NCBI GenBank assembly: GCA_947503285.1
Contig: CANNDD010000004.1
Span: 124,001 to 188,000, forward strand
DNA length: 64,000 nucleotides
DNA from: an uncultured Croceitalea sp.
GTDB taxonomy: Bacteria; Bacteroidota; Bacteroidia; Flavobacteriales; Flavobacteriaceae
Direction: 5' to 3'
A program made the position numbers and the translations under genes. The notes beneath the pieces were generated by a model. It did not search any database. It saw nothing but the letters and a program-made list of their open reading frames with translations, and was not told where the DNA came from. Below are positions 51,383-60,201 of the stretch, in pieces; the stretch's first letter is position 1, and every line of letters starts with the position of its first letter.

Positions 51383-51626
51383 CTTCCCGCATGCGTACTT
51401 CAACTTCTTTCATGATATCGGGTAAAGATTTAGAACTAACACCACTTTCAAGCCCTTCAACTAGTTTCGTTTTAAGAGAAAGAAATTTAGATTTTTTGGC
51501 TTGATCCTGACGTACAAGATTTCGCAAATACTCACTGTCGTTAGTATATTCGCCTGCTTCGATTTGAGCTTTTATCCATTTATCTTGCTGTTCAGTAAAG
51601 GTTACCGTTTTACGAACTGTTGCCAT
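51369..51626 (-). CDS. parD: ParD-like antitoxin
   Basis: 85 residues with an N-terminal ribbon-helix-helix (VRKTVTFTEQQDKWIKAQI, NDSEYLRNLVRQD) and a C-terminal toxin-wrapping helix. First gene of the parDE pair. It should bind ParE and repress the operon. Confidence 0.92.
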   Translation of the reverse strand: MATVRKTVTFTEQQDKWIKAQIEAGEYTNDSEYLRNLVRQDQAKKSKFLSLKTKLVEGLESGVSSKSLPDIMKEVEVRMREDGRL

Positions 51627-51709
51627 ATTAAAATGTTTAAATTGTCATACTATTGGTGTAATATAATGAAAGGATTTTGATATTTCAACAATATATGATA
51701 AGGATTTCC

Positions 51710-52522
51710 TTACTTTTTTCTGGATTTCAATTCTTCTTTTGCAAAAGATTCGGTAACCAACTCAAATTTGGTCTTTCCTAAAAACACCAATTCAGTTCTT
51801 AGGTAATAATTTTTCTTTGCTTCTAAATTTATTTTGATCTTCTTTCTTTTTATTTCAAACTCCGTTAATCCTGACTCAACCATAAAAACTTCATATTCCC
51901 CATTTGAAATAGTTCCAATTTTTTTGCCATTGGCCTTCAAAGTAAAATAGTTTAATGCCCCTGCAACTTTACCACGTCTATATACATGAACATAGGCTCT
52001 GGTTTCTGTAACCTTTTCAAAATCAATCTTATGTAATTTATTTTGATTGGATACGTTTGATAGTCCATCTATTGTATTTGTATCAATTGGTTTTGGGTTT
52101 GATTTGTCTTTAGTACCAACTGTATCGTTTATTCCAATTCTTTGATTGTTTTCGGCAGGTAACCCAACTATTACGGATCTCTTTTTAAGTGTATTTTTTT
52201 TAGGGGTTACCCCCTTGGTCTTTTTTATAGGATCCTCCTCTTTGTTAACGATGGTGTCAGTTACTACTTTATTTATTTTGGCAGGAACTCCTAGTTCTTT
52301 TTCCTCTAGCGACTCATTTGGCGCGAAAAAGAAGAAATAGATCATTCCTGTAAGCATTAGTACAGATGCGGAAACAAAAAGATATAATCCGCCGTTAGTG
52401 CCCTTCGGAATTTTCGTGCTTACGTTTTTCCACAGAACATCTTCTTCAAATTCAATACCTATAAGACTATCCAAACTATCAACTTTGGTTTTGATGAAGT
52501 TATCAAATTCGTTTTCTTTCAT
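51710..52522 (-). CDS. Single-pass anti-sigma-like protein with DUF2846-like exported domain
   Basis: 270 residues: a short cytoplasmic N-terminus (FDNFIKTKVDSLDSL...), one membrane helix (GLYLFVSASVLMLTGMIYFFF, ~45-65), a Lys/Thr-rich linker, and a C-terminal exported domain from ~residue 165 (RAYVHVYRRGKVAG, NGEYEVFMVESGLTEFEIKR, NYYLRTELVFLGKTKFELV). The start overlaps the sigma-factor stop by 4 bp, as anti-sigma genes do. The exported domain resembles the separate secreted protein at 53113-53502, an unusual arrangement. Confidence 0.75.
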   Translation of the reverse strand: MKENEFDNFIKTKVDSLDSLIGIEFEEDVLWKNVSTKIPKGTNGGLYLFVSASVLMLTGMIYFFFFAPNESLEEKELGVPAKINKVVTDTIVNKEEDPIKKTKGVTPKKNTLKKRSVIVGLPAENNQRIGINDTVGTKDKSNPKPIDTNTIDGLSNVSNQNKLHKIDFEKVTETRAYVHVYRRGKVAGALNYFTLKANGKKIGTISNGEYEVFMVESGLTEFEIKRKKIKINLEAKKNYYLRTELVFLGKTKFELVTESFAKEELKSRKK

Positions 52523-53049
52523 GGCGTACTGTTTTTAACTACCAGCTTTTTTAGTATTGCCCTAGCCTTAGTCAATTGTGACCTCGAAGTGCTTGTAGCA
52601 ATATTTAATTTTTCGGAAATTTCAGCATGTGAATAGCCTTCTATCGCATATAGATTAAAAACCGTGCGATAACCTATGGGTAGGGAAAGGATCATTTTAT
52701 AAATATATTGGGCATCAACATCCAAATTAATGGTGTAACTATTTTCAATTAGTTCGTTTTCCTCTAAATCATAAAACAACATTTTCTTTTTTCTTAAAAA
52801 AGAGAGGCATTCATTGACCATAATTTGCCTTACCCACCCCTCAAAACTCTTGGCATCCCTATACTCAACTTTAGTTAGATTATTGAAGACCTTTATAAAG
52901 CCTTCGGCTAAAATATCCTCAACATCTTCCTTATTTGAAACGTATCGATAGCAATGGACAAACATTTTTTGGGCATACGTTTTGTAAAGCTTTTTTTGGG
53001 CTCTTCTATTTCCATGAATGCATTTTATAACTATTTGATTACTAATCAA
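52519..53049 (-). CDS. ECF-type RNA polymerase sigma factor
   Basis: 176 residues. Region 2 is GNRRAQKKLYKTYAQKMFVH to SNKEDVEDILAEGFIKVFNN, with KSFEGWVRQIMVNECLSFLR completing it; region 4 is LPIGYRTVFNLYAIEGYSHA with SEKLNIATSTSRSQLTKAR. The first in-frame start codon is TTG at 53049; no ATG precedes the conserved region, so a non-ATG start is needed. Coupled by a 4-bp overlap to the anti-sigma-like gene. Confidence 0.9.
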   Translation of the reverse strand: MISNQIVIKCIHGNRRAQKKLYKTYAQKMFVHCYRYVSNKEDVEDILAEGFIKVFNNLTKVEYRDAKSFEGWVRQIMVNECLSFLRKKKMLFYDLEENELIENSYTINLDVDAQYIYKMILSLPIGYRTVFNLYAIEGYSHAEISEKLNIATSTSRSQLTKARAILKKLVVKNSTP

Positions 53050-53112
53050 AAGACTTATATTTTAAAGGTTGAAATTCAATAAAGTACTAGTAGCTACTGT
53101 TTACATACTATA

Positions 53113-53502
53113 TTACTTTATGCTTTTTAATTCCGTTTTTGCAAACTCTTCAGTAACAACTACGAAATCAGTCTTTCCAAGAAACATATTACGCACCAAA
53201 ACGGAACGGAGGTAATAGGTTTTTCCTGCTTGTAGTTCAAGTGCTATGGTTTTACCCCTTACTTCAAAATTGGTTTTCCCTACCGGTAACTTTAAAATTA
53301 TTTTTTTTCCATTTTTGATTTTACCTGTTTTTTCTCCATTGATTTTAAGGTTAAATACAGCACCGAAACCTACAAAATTGTTAGGCCGATAAACACAAAC
53401 AATAGCGTTTGCCCCTGATTCTTTGGGAGGATCGCTTTTTTGATTTGGAAATGTAGCAAGAGAAGAAAACAAGAATGCCAATACTAAAAGTGTTTTTTTC
53501 AT
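53113..53502 (-). CDS. Secreted DUF2846-like protein, paralogue of the anti-sigma exported domain
   Basis: 129 residues with a signal peptide (LLVLAFLFSSLATFPNQ). The mature part (CVYRPNNFVGFGAVFNLKIN, KLPVGKTNFEVRGKTIAL, YYLRSVLVRNMFLGKTDFVV, EEFAKTEL) aligns end to end with the C-terminal domain of the membrane protein at 51710-52522. It lies 63 bp upstream of the sigma gene on the same strand and so is probably the first gene of a three-gene unit. Possible roles are ligand, competitor or target of the regulatory pair. Confidence 0.75.
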   Translation of the reverse strand: MKKTLLVLAFLFSSLATFPNQKSDPPKESGANAIVCVYRPNNFVGFGAVFNLKINGEKTGKIKNGKKIILKLPVGKTNFEVRGKTIALELQAGKTYYLRSVLVRNMFLGKTDFVVVTEEFAKTELKSIK

Positions 53503-53529
53503 TTTCGATTATTTAAAGATTGATACTAT

Positions 53530-53700
53530 GAACTCATTTAGGCTTTTTGGATTGAAGCGAAAATCAGTCATTTTTTGTTCGATTGAAGTCTTTTTTAAGG
53601 TGCGTAGCTGGGCTACGGAATGAGAAAAAGACAAAAAGCGAGTGAAAAAGAGCTCCCGAACCGTCGGGATTTAGCCAATTGAAAAAGCCAAAATGAGTTC
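53530..53700. repeat. ~170-bp palindromic element with nested hairpins
   Basis: The arm 53530-53554 is nearly complementary to 53676-53700 (GAACTCATTT / AAATGAGTTC, GGCTTTTT / AAAAAGCC, ATTG / CAAT). Inside are GTCTTTTT (53588-53595)/AAAAAGAC (53625-53632), GTAGC/GCTAC (53604-53616) and TCCCGA/TCGGGA (53654-53669). No coding frame. A MITE-like or folded DNA/RNA element. Confidence 0.75.
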
Positions 53701-53764
53701 TATATATAGAATGCATTAAACCACAAAAACGCTGTCTAAGGATCAAAATTTATAATAAAAGCCC

Positions 53765-53824
53765 GTTCCACACACTTTTTCGCAGGTAGGCTACCCCCCT
53801 CCCACCATCGGCTCGCATAATAAG
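53765..53824. repeat. Partial R3 copy at the right edge of the island
   Basis: TTCCACACAC, CCCTCCCACCATCGGCTCGCATAATAAG match the first part of R3 (copies at 46221 and 50844), with an insertion after CACACAC. The rest of R3 is missing. It appears to mark the right limit of the accessory island. Confidence 0.7.
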
Positions 53825-54153
53825 CCCGGCCGAACGTGCCTTTTTCGGTATGGGTGGTGTCTATTCATTGCTTATGCATTATTTTTAAGGAATTCATGAA
53901 CCTAGAATTCAATTTGGCCAAAGCCTAATCGTATTCGTTCATTTCATTATCTTTTGGAAAGAAAGTTTAAAAAAGTCAAAGGACTCTTACCGACTTGAAA
54001 CAACAGCCAATGGCATTATTTTGGAAGGTCTTGTAGACCTTTGAAAATATGAGTGAGATGCAGCTCAGAAAGTGGGCAAATTCTTAACCATTGCCAACCG
54101 CTCATCTACAAAAGCTTTTTTTTGGATTCCCTCGGTAGTATATCAAAAAGGGG
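53825..54153. other. Intergenic remainder, no gene seen
   Basis: No coding-like frame. A short hairpin AAGGTCT (54025-54031)/AGACCTT (54035-54041) lies ~110 bp past the stop of the esterase-serine hydrolase gene but lacks a T tract on that strand. Confidence 0.5.
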
Positions 54154-56139
54154 TTATTCTTTTACAAATGCAGGGACCACCGTTTCAAAAATAGGTTTCA
54201 TGATTTTGTCATCATCCCGGTCGTGCCCAGAGATAACAATGGTCAAGTCCAGTTCTTCCACAACCATGACACGCTGTCCCCCTCCACCCCAAGCTAAGCA
54301 CATCGCATAGGTTTTGTTACCCACTTTTACCGGGCTATAATACCAAAAGTATCCGTACAAATAATTCTTCGGCATCCAATCTATGGCAGGTCTTACGATA
54401 CCGCTGGTTGCTTTTTTAAGATAGGCTGCGGAAATGAATTGTTTTCCATCCAATTTACCCTTGTTTTGCACCAAATGGCCTAATTTAAGCATGTCCCGAG
54501 ATGTCATACTGACCTTCCATCCGGCTTGTGGTAATCCGCTGGCGTGTTTTGACCACTCATAGTCGGTAATACCCAATTTATCAAGTAGCTCCGTTTTGAT
54601 AAAATCCGCTGCGGTGCCCGGTACCACGGCATCGATGACCGTCATCACCATCATCGGATTAAAATTTCCGTATAAATAGGTTTGAGACGCTGAGGTAATA
54701 GGTGCGGTAGCTTCCAATAAGGCCTGAACCAACCCCTGCCCTTTCAAACGAACCGAATCGTTTTCAATTTCTTTCCACGCTTCTCGGTCAATCGTCAATC
54801 CACCCTGCATGGTCAATGCCTTATGAAGTGTTATTTTCTCCACCCCTGGCGCAAACTTTTTAGGATCCAAATCTTTTAAGAAATGGATCAACGGTTTGTC
54901 GAGGTCGTCCATACTTAAATATCCCATTTCAATGGCCCTACCCAGCACCAAACTGGTATACCCTTTTACGGCAGAGGCCTGTCCGTGCGGCACATTGATA
55001 CGGCCCTTTTTGTAATAGGATTCATAAACCAATTTATTCTGATGTGAAATTAGTAGCGCATCATAATTGCCATAATTGCCATCGAAAATATCTTGCGAAA
55101 GTTGTAGTATAGCCTCTCGGTCTTTGCCAGTTACCGATAAGGTATCCACTGCAATTCCATCTTTTCTGTCAGCTGGTGTTGTACTTACATATGGATTATT
55201 TAGGTGCGGAATATCCCAAAACGGGACATCATAGCCTTCGCTTGAAATAGGACTCAACAAAGAGGACAACCAGGCGACACTTTCTATAGCAATCCTTGGG
55301 AACGCAGTTTGATGATCACCTTCCATTGTTTTATTTCTTACAGATAAACTTAAATCCTTTCTATTCTCCAACAATTTTAAATATTCGTCGATAGGTTCGG
55401 TCTTATCTTTTTCTAAGGTGCCATATGCAATAAATACATTGGCATGCGATGTCTTGCTGTTAATGGACGCCTTAGGCACAAGTGTAGAATTAATCTCAGA
55501 AAGATAGGGCACTAAGCCCTTACTTAATGGACTACCAAGAATGTAATTATTAAAAGTATCGGGTTGGGTCAATAAGATATACGCACCAAATGCACCGCTT
55601 AGCGAGTAACCGAAATAGGAACGACTGTTGGGATCCGTGCGATAGTTGTTATCCACATATTTAATCACATTGTTGCGAATAAATTCTAAATGATTTTTGG
55701 CTTCACCAAATTTTAATTTGGGATGATTAGGATTTGTCTTTTTCCAGAATGAATAATCGGTAAACCGGCTTGCGTGCGCCCCATATTGTTCCATTAAATC
55801 TTCTGAAACGTCTTTCTGCCATGAAATTCCAACTAGAATTATATCTTCAAGAATGAATTCTTGGGAGGCAGCTAATATTTCGAGATGCCACATCGCATCC
55901 GTATAATAAAGTACAGGATAGGTTTTATCAGTATTCTCAGAATAATCTTCTGGCAGCTCTACGTACAATTCATAGTTTCTTTCCGTATTCGAATCTTTTA
56001 TGGGAACTACCTGAATCTGTGGCGATACCAAGGGGGATCCCTTTGTAATCGACGCCAATTCTTTTGCATCATTTTGCTGCGCAATGGCAGCCGTTGTACA
56101 CATGGTGATGGAGAGTACTATGAATTTAATTACGTTCAT
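54154..56139 (-). CDS. Secreted fusion of an esterase-D-like alpha/beta hydrolase and a beta-lactamase-type serine hydrolase
   Basis: 661 residues with a signal peptide (cleavage near AAIAQQ). Residues ~30-290: putative esterase of the Fes/BesA type, with nucleophile in YFGYSLSGAFGAYIL, VLYYTDAMWHLE and the catalytic His in MEGDHQTAFPR. Residues ~330-660: serine beta-lactamase-like fold with the S-x-x-K motif in HGQASAVKGYTSLVLG, the Y-x-N motif in YLYGNFNPMMV and LAWGGGGQRVMVVEELDL at the end. Both active sites look complete. It follows a related gene by ~60 bp, probably one operon. Confidence 0.88.
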   Translation of the reverse strand: MNVIKFIVLSITMCTTAAIAQQNDAKELASITKGSPLVSPQIQVVPIKDSNTERNYELYVELPEDYSENTDKTYPVLYYTDAMWHLEILAASQEFILEDIILVGISWQKDVSEDLMEQYGAHASRFTDYSFWKKTNPNHPKLKFGEAKNHLEFIRNNVIKYVDNNYRTDPNSRSYFGYSLSGAFGAYILLTQPDTFNNYILGSPLSKGLVPYLSEINSTLVPKASINSKTSHANVFIAYGTLEKDKTEPIDEYLKLLENRKDLSLSVRNKTMEGDHQTAFPRIAIESVAWLSSLLSPISSEGYDVPFWDIPHLNNPYVSTTPADRKDGIAVDTLSVTGKDREAILQLSQDIFDGNYGNYDALLISHQNKLVYESYYKKGRINVPHGQASAVKGYTSLVLGRAIEMGYLSMDDLDKPLIHFLKDLDPKKFAPGVEKITLHKALTMQGGLTIDREAWKEIENDSVRLKGQGLVQALLEATAPITSASQTYLYGNFNPMMVMTVIDAVVPGTAADFIKTELLDKLGITDYEWSKHASGLPQAGWKVSMTSRDMLKLGHLVQNKGKLDGKQFISAAYLKKATSGIVRPAIDWMPKNYLYGYFWYYSPVKVGNKTYAMCLAWGGGGQRVMVVEELDLTIVISGHDRDDDKIMKPIFETVVPAFVKE

Positions 56140-56202
56140 TTTTAGCTTCTTTTATATAGTTATAGTTTTGGTATAATAGAGACCCCTACGGTATGGATTA
56201 TT

Positions 56203-57441
56203 TTAGTCTAGATCAAACAGACCGGATGTGGCAAGCTGCCGAGAAATAACATGAAGTCGGCTGCTTTCGCGATTCGTATTGGCCGTTCCAAAAAATGCAA
56301 TGACGAGATCTTTTTCAGGTGATATGTAAAGGCCTTGCCCACCGTGTGCCAATTTGTAAAAATCGCCATCTTCGTATACTGCACTCCACAGGTAACTGCT
56401 GTATTTCTTTTCTTTTGGATCTCGCGATATATCAAGGTTTTTATTGACATCTCGAATTTTAAGTAGGTGCGCATCGGAAATTATCGGGTTTTCGCCAGTT
56501 CTACCACTGGGCGTAAAGGCAAGGCCAAACCTGGCAAGATCTCGAAGTGTGGATGACATGCCATTTAAAAATGCGGCAGACGTACCGTTCGCATTGATCC
56601 CCAAGAGTGCATTATCTTCCGATCCTATTTTTCCCCATATTTCCTGTTCCACAAAATCCTGAAAGCTTAGGCCGCTGATTTTTTCGACCAACAGGGTTAA
56701 CACAAGAACATCCGCAATCGAATATTGGTGTTTTGTTCCCGATGGTGCAACGGATTTCGCTGTTGCCAAATCCTTGATAGGGTCAAAACGTTCTTCGTAA
56801 GTCTCGAAAGGACTATCGGTTCCAGAACTCATGGAAAGGATATCGATTACCGGAACACCATCCCAACCTGAATTTTTAAGGATGTCAAAGTAGTAATCAA
56901 TGGGCTTGCTCGTATCAATCAAGCCCCTATCTTCTAAAATCGCAATGGAAGTACTTACAAAGACATGGGTTGTTATGAGATGGGTGTGTAAATCGGTCGG
57001 AAACATCCTAGGATAACCTTCAAAAACGATTATACCCTTGTGGACAACAATCAATCCATTAACTTCTGCTTGTTGTATATAATCGTTTAAAGACAATCCA
57101 CCTCCTTTTTTTAAATCCGTTGTGGTGCTAAAGTTTTTTATAGTATCCCTGGGTGCTTCCTCTAGAATTTTAGGGGTATCCGACCTAAGAATTTGTGAAT
57201 AATTCATTATCTCTGGGAAATTCAAATATGCATACCGCTCTATCTTGCCACCTACCGTCCATTCGCCACCTTCTAAAATGTGTTTATGGAATGCGTATTG
57301 TTCTTCTTTTGTGAATCCCGAATAATTATAGGTTTCATATTTTGGTTGTGTTTCGCTTTCAGTATAGGATATCTTATTTGGCTCGTTTTTGCATCCTAGA
57401 AAAAGAACGATTAAAAGAAGTAATCCGGTTTTGCTTTTCAT
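56203..57441 (-). CDS. Beta-lactamase-related lipoprotein with degenerate S-x-x-K site
   Basis: The ATG at 57441 gives MKSKTGLLLLIVLFLGC, a lipoprotein signal; frames starting at 57489 or 57456 would mask it. The fold follows the serine-hydrolase family: GLIVVHKGIIVFEGYPR, IDILSMSSGTDSPFETYEER, YSIADVLVLTLLVEKISG and LAHGGQGLYISPEKDLVI. At the place of S-x-x-K, counted back from EDRGLID as in the neighbouring enzyme, the text is HLITTHVFVSTSIAIL with no lysine. It may be inactive or bind ligands only. Upstream gene of the pair with 54154-56139. Confidence 0.8.
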   Translation of the reverse strand: MKSKTGLLLLIVLFLGCKNEPNKISYTESETQPKYETYNYSGFTKEEQYAFHKHILEGGEWTVGGKIERYAYLNFPEIMNYSQILRSDTPKILEEAPRDTIKNFSTTTDLKKGGGLSLNDYIQQAEVNGLIVVHKGIIVFEGYPRMFPTDLHTHLITTHVFVSTSIAILEDRGLIDTSKPIDYYFDILKNSGWDGVPVIDILSMSSGTDSPFETYEERFDPIKDLATAKSVAPSGTKHQYSIADVLVLTLLVEKISGLSFQDFVEQEIWGKIGSEDNALLGINANGTSAAFLNGMSSTLRDLARFGLAFTPSGRTGENPIISDAHLLKIRDVNKNLDISRDPKEKKYSSYLWSAVYEDGDFYKLAHGGQGLYISPEKDLVIAFFGTANTNRESSRLHVISRQLATSGLFDLD

Positions 57442-57634
57442 GGTCTTTGGTGTCATAATAAGTTGGAAACAACATGTCGATTCAGGCATGAAAATATGGA
57501 ATGTGCCGTATCAAATAGTGTAAATAGGACGAGCATCACAATTAAATGACAAAACCCGCTCGTCATTGATATAAGCCTTTCATCAGAAATTACGGAAGCT
57601 TGTAGTTATATATGGTATTTTTATCCACTTTGTA

Positions 57635-58642
57635 ATGTCAGCGTGTATGTTTAAAAGGTCGGTAAAGAACACAATACTCCTCAATATAGGCGCCTTCGTA
57701 TTGGTAGCCCTACTTGAAATATTGGGCGGATGGTTGTTCAAGGATAAATATGATACCACCTATTCTTTTTATGTCTGGCAACTAAGCTATGCAGTGGCCA
57801 TTATGGGTGTTATATGGGTAAACCATTTTATCCTCATTCCGTTCATTTATGATAAGAAAAGGTATATAATCTATGGTTTGCTGCTTATTGCGACCATATT
57901 TATGGGTGCTTTTTTAAAGGCCTATCCAAACTGGATAGGTGTTTATAAAATGTCTTCTTTTCTAATTTATACTACAGGAACCGGAATGGCTGCATTCTTT
58001 GTAAGAAGGAATATCATCTTCAGAAGGGCGAACGATGAAAAAGAGAAATTACAAAAAGAGCTGGAATTGAACTATCTAAAAGAACAGGTAAATCCACATT
58101 TTTTATTCAACTCATTAAACAGTATTTATTCCCTGTCAAGACAGCAATCATCAGAAACCCCCGATGTGGTCATGCAACTTTCAGAATTGATGCGGTATCA
58201 ATTAGAGAGTGCTAAAAAAGATGCGGTCTTATTAAAAGAAGAACTTGAATTTATAGAAAACTATTTATTGCTAGAGGAAAAAAGATTGAGTAAACGTTGC
58301 ACTATTGAATTTTCTATTGATGGGCCGGTATCTCATAATACCATAGCACCGATGTTGCTTATCCCATTCGTAGAGAATGCCATTAAACATGGTGCCCAAA
58401 GTACCAATCAACAGAGTACGATTGATATTTCTACCTCCATTAAAGATAACACACTCCATTTTCGCACTGTAAATTCAAAGCCTACCGTAGTCCCTAAATC
58501 AAAGCGGGAGGGCATGGGGCTTGAGAATGTGGAAAGACGTCTAAACCTGCTCTATCCCGAATCGCACGTGTTGAAAATCAGTGATACGGAAAAAGTATAC
58601 CGCGTTGATTTAACCATTGATCTAAAAGCCCCGAATAAATGA
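57635..58642 (+). CDS. LytS-family sensor histidine kinase
   Basis: 335 residues with about four membrane helices in the first ~125 residues, no large periplasmic domain, a coiled coil (NDEKEKLQKELELNYLKEQV), the phosphoacceptor box VNPHFLFNSLNSIYSLS and an ATPase domain (LLIPFVENAIKHGA, GMGLENVERRLNLLYP). The kinase gene overlaps its regulator by 4 bp. Divergent from the serine hydrolase genes. Confidence 0.92.
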   Translation: MSACMFKRSVKNTILLNIGAFVLVALLEILGGWLFKDKYDTTYSFYVWQLSYAVAIMGVIWVNHFILIPFIYDKKRYIIYGLLLIATIFMGAFLKAYPNWIGVYKMSSFLIYTTGTGMAAFFVRRNIIFRRANDEKEKLQKELELNYLKEQVNPHFLFNSLNSIYSLSRQQSSETPDVVMQLSELMRYQLESAKKDAVLLKEELEFIENYLLLEEKRLSKRCTIEFSIDGPVSHNTIAPMLLIPFVENAIKHGAQSTNQQSTIDISTSIKDNTLHFRTVNSKPTVVPKSKREGMGLENVERRLNLLYPESHVLKISDTEKVYRVDLTIDLKAPNK

Positions 58643-59334
58643 TGAAAATTGGCATCATAGATGATGAGATCCTAGCGCGTAAAGTGTTGGAAGACTATTG
58701 TTCGAAAATCAACACCTTTGAATTGGTACTAAGTACCGGAAATCCGCTTGAATTTGTCAATTTCTCCCAATACAACGAACTTGACCTTGTTTTTTTGGAT
58801 ATTGAAATGCCCGAGCTCAACGGAATGGGTATTTTACGCTCCATGATAAACCCACCAAAAGTTATCTTGACGACTGCTTATTCTGAATACGCGTTGGAGA
58901 GTTATGAGCATGGGGTTGTTGATTATTTACTGAAGCCCATAAAAATTGAACGGTTTTTGAAAGCAATAAACAAGGTTTCGTCTTCAAATCTAAAACAAGC
59001 AAAAAAAAATAGTGGGAACGAAGAACTTCAAATAAGGCACGATGGGGTTCCGGTCAATATTCCCTTTACATCCATTTTGTATATTCAGAGTTTTGGGAAT
59101 TATTTGAAGATATTTACCGATTCAAGAATGTACCTGATTTCAGAAACACTGATCCATATCGCGACCTTACTATCCGAAAACTTCCAACGTACCCATAAAT
59201 CGTACATTGCCAATTTAGAAAGGGTGACCAAAGTAACTAAGACACATTTGTCGATTGAAAACAAGATCGTGCCCGTTAGTGCGATGTATAAGGTCATCGT
59301 ATCAAAAAAAATAGCGGGTTTACCAAAATCATAG
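58639..59334 (+). CDS. LytR/AlgR-family response regulator
   Basis: 231 residues: receiver domain with IGIIDDEILARKVL, phosphoacceptor in LVFLDIEMPELNGMGIL and Lys in VDYLLKPIKIERFL, then a LytTR DNA-binding domain from ~residue 130 (ILYIQSFGNYLKIF, FQRTHKSYIANLERV). Partner of the LytS-like kinase. Confidence 0.93.
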   Translation: MMKIGIIDDEILARKVLEDYCSKINTFELVLSTGNPLEFVNFSQYNELDLVFLDIEMPELNGMGILRSMINPPKVILTTAYSEYALESYEHGVVDYLLKPIKIERFLKAINKVSSSNLKQAKKNSGNEELQIRHDGVPVNIPFTSILYIQSFGNYLKIFTDSRMYLISETLIHIATLLSENFQRTHKSYIANLERVTKVTKTHLSIENKIVPVSAMYKVIVSKKIAGLPKS

Positions 59335-59402
59335 CCAAGGTGATTCCCCTTTGCCTTCGCATCTAACCTGGAATCAGCGAATCTCTTAGTAACGGACTTT
59401 TC

Positions 59403-59432
59403 AGATGCCAAAATAGGCATCGATTTAAATCG
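59403..59432. promoter_or_regulatory. Hairpin and 14-bp palindrome upstream of the barrel-protein gene
   Basis: GATGCC (59403-59408)/GGCATC (59415-59420) is followed by the perfect palindrome TCGATTTAAATCGA (59419-59432), about 120 bp before the start at 59554 and 70 bp after the LytTR regulator. No T tract is present. A candidate operator. Confidence 0.4.
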
Positions 59433-59553
59433 ACTTGAATAAGGAAAAGGGTAAAGGTGCGTTACTCTTTTGGCTATTCCTTAAGTATTAATTACACAAT
59501 CTTTAACGAAAATTGATTCTTGTAAAGATATTTTTGTTTTCAACCAATCAAAT

Positions 59554-60201
59554 ATGAGACATAAATCGCAGGTGCCTGTATTTTTGCTATTCTTGTGCAC
59601 CACCCTTAATTACGGGCAAAACACATCAAAAGATCAAACTTCGGAAACCCGGCTCCCTGAACACTTTTGGGATAGAACCGAATTCAAAGTGGGGTTCGTA
59701 GGCACTGTATTTTGGAGTAATGGCCTGTCAGTTGGAACCGAATATCTTTGGAAGGAAAGCGGGAAAACGAAAATTCGTAAAGGCAACGAGCGTACGAATA
59801 CCCATCAGTTCTTATTTAATGGGAATTTGGGATTCGTAACGAACTTCTCATCAAAAACGGATACTGGGGTGTACACTAATTTTGGTCTTACATGGCGACG
59901 CACCAATAAAAAGGGCAAACAATTCGGTATCGAACTAAACCCCCTTGGGTACTATCGTTCTTTTTTGCCTGAGACCTATGAGGTTGATGGCGATTCGGTA
60001 GATCGGGTATTCTTACCAGGCCGTGGATTTTATTCACCCTCCTTATCAGTAGGAATAGGTAAACAGCGTAAAGGGAAAGTACGTTCTGGAAGCTATTTCA
60101 ATATCAATTATAGCCCGCGATTTAACTATAATGCAGGAATACTCCCAACTTTTTTCTTGCAATATGGTTTTCGGTTCAACTTTAAAAATAAAAAACAATG
60201 A
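59554..60201 (+). CDS. Secreted, probably outer-membrane beta-barrel-like protein
   Basis: 215 residues with a signal peptide (VPVFLLFLCTTLNYGQ). The mature part alternates polar and apolar residues with aromatic strand ends (FKVGFVGTVFWSNGLSVG, YTNFGLTWRRTNKKGK, YFNINYSPRFNYNAG) and ends in LQYGFRFNF, like a terminal barrel strand, though a short tail follows. It overlaps the next gene by 4 bp. No family recognised. Confidence 0.6.
   Translation: MRHKSQVPVFLLFLCTTLNYGQNTSKDQTSETRLPEHFWDRTEFKVGFVGTVFWSNGLSVGTEYLWKESGKTKIRKGNERTNTHQFLFNGNLGFVTNFSSKTDTGVYTNFGLTWRRTNKKGKQFGIELNPLGYYRSFLPETYEVDGDSVDRVFLPGRGFYSPSLSVGIGKQRKGKVRSGSYFNINYSPRFNYNAGILPTFFLQYGFRFNFKNKKQ

Noticed and set aside
42776-51626. 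Insertion sequence or integrative element
   Set aside because: No transposase or integrase gene, and no target-site duplication recognised; the repeat order does not fit simple IS ends.
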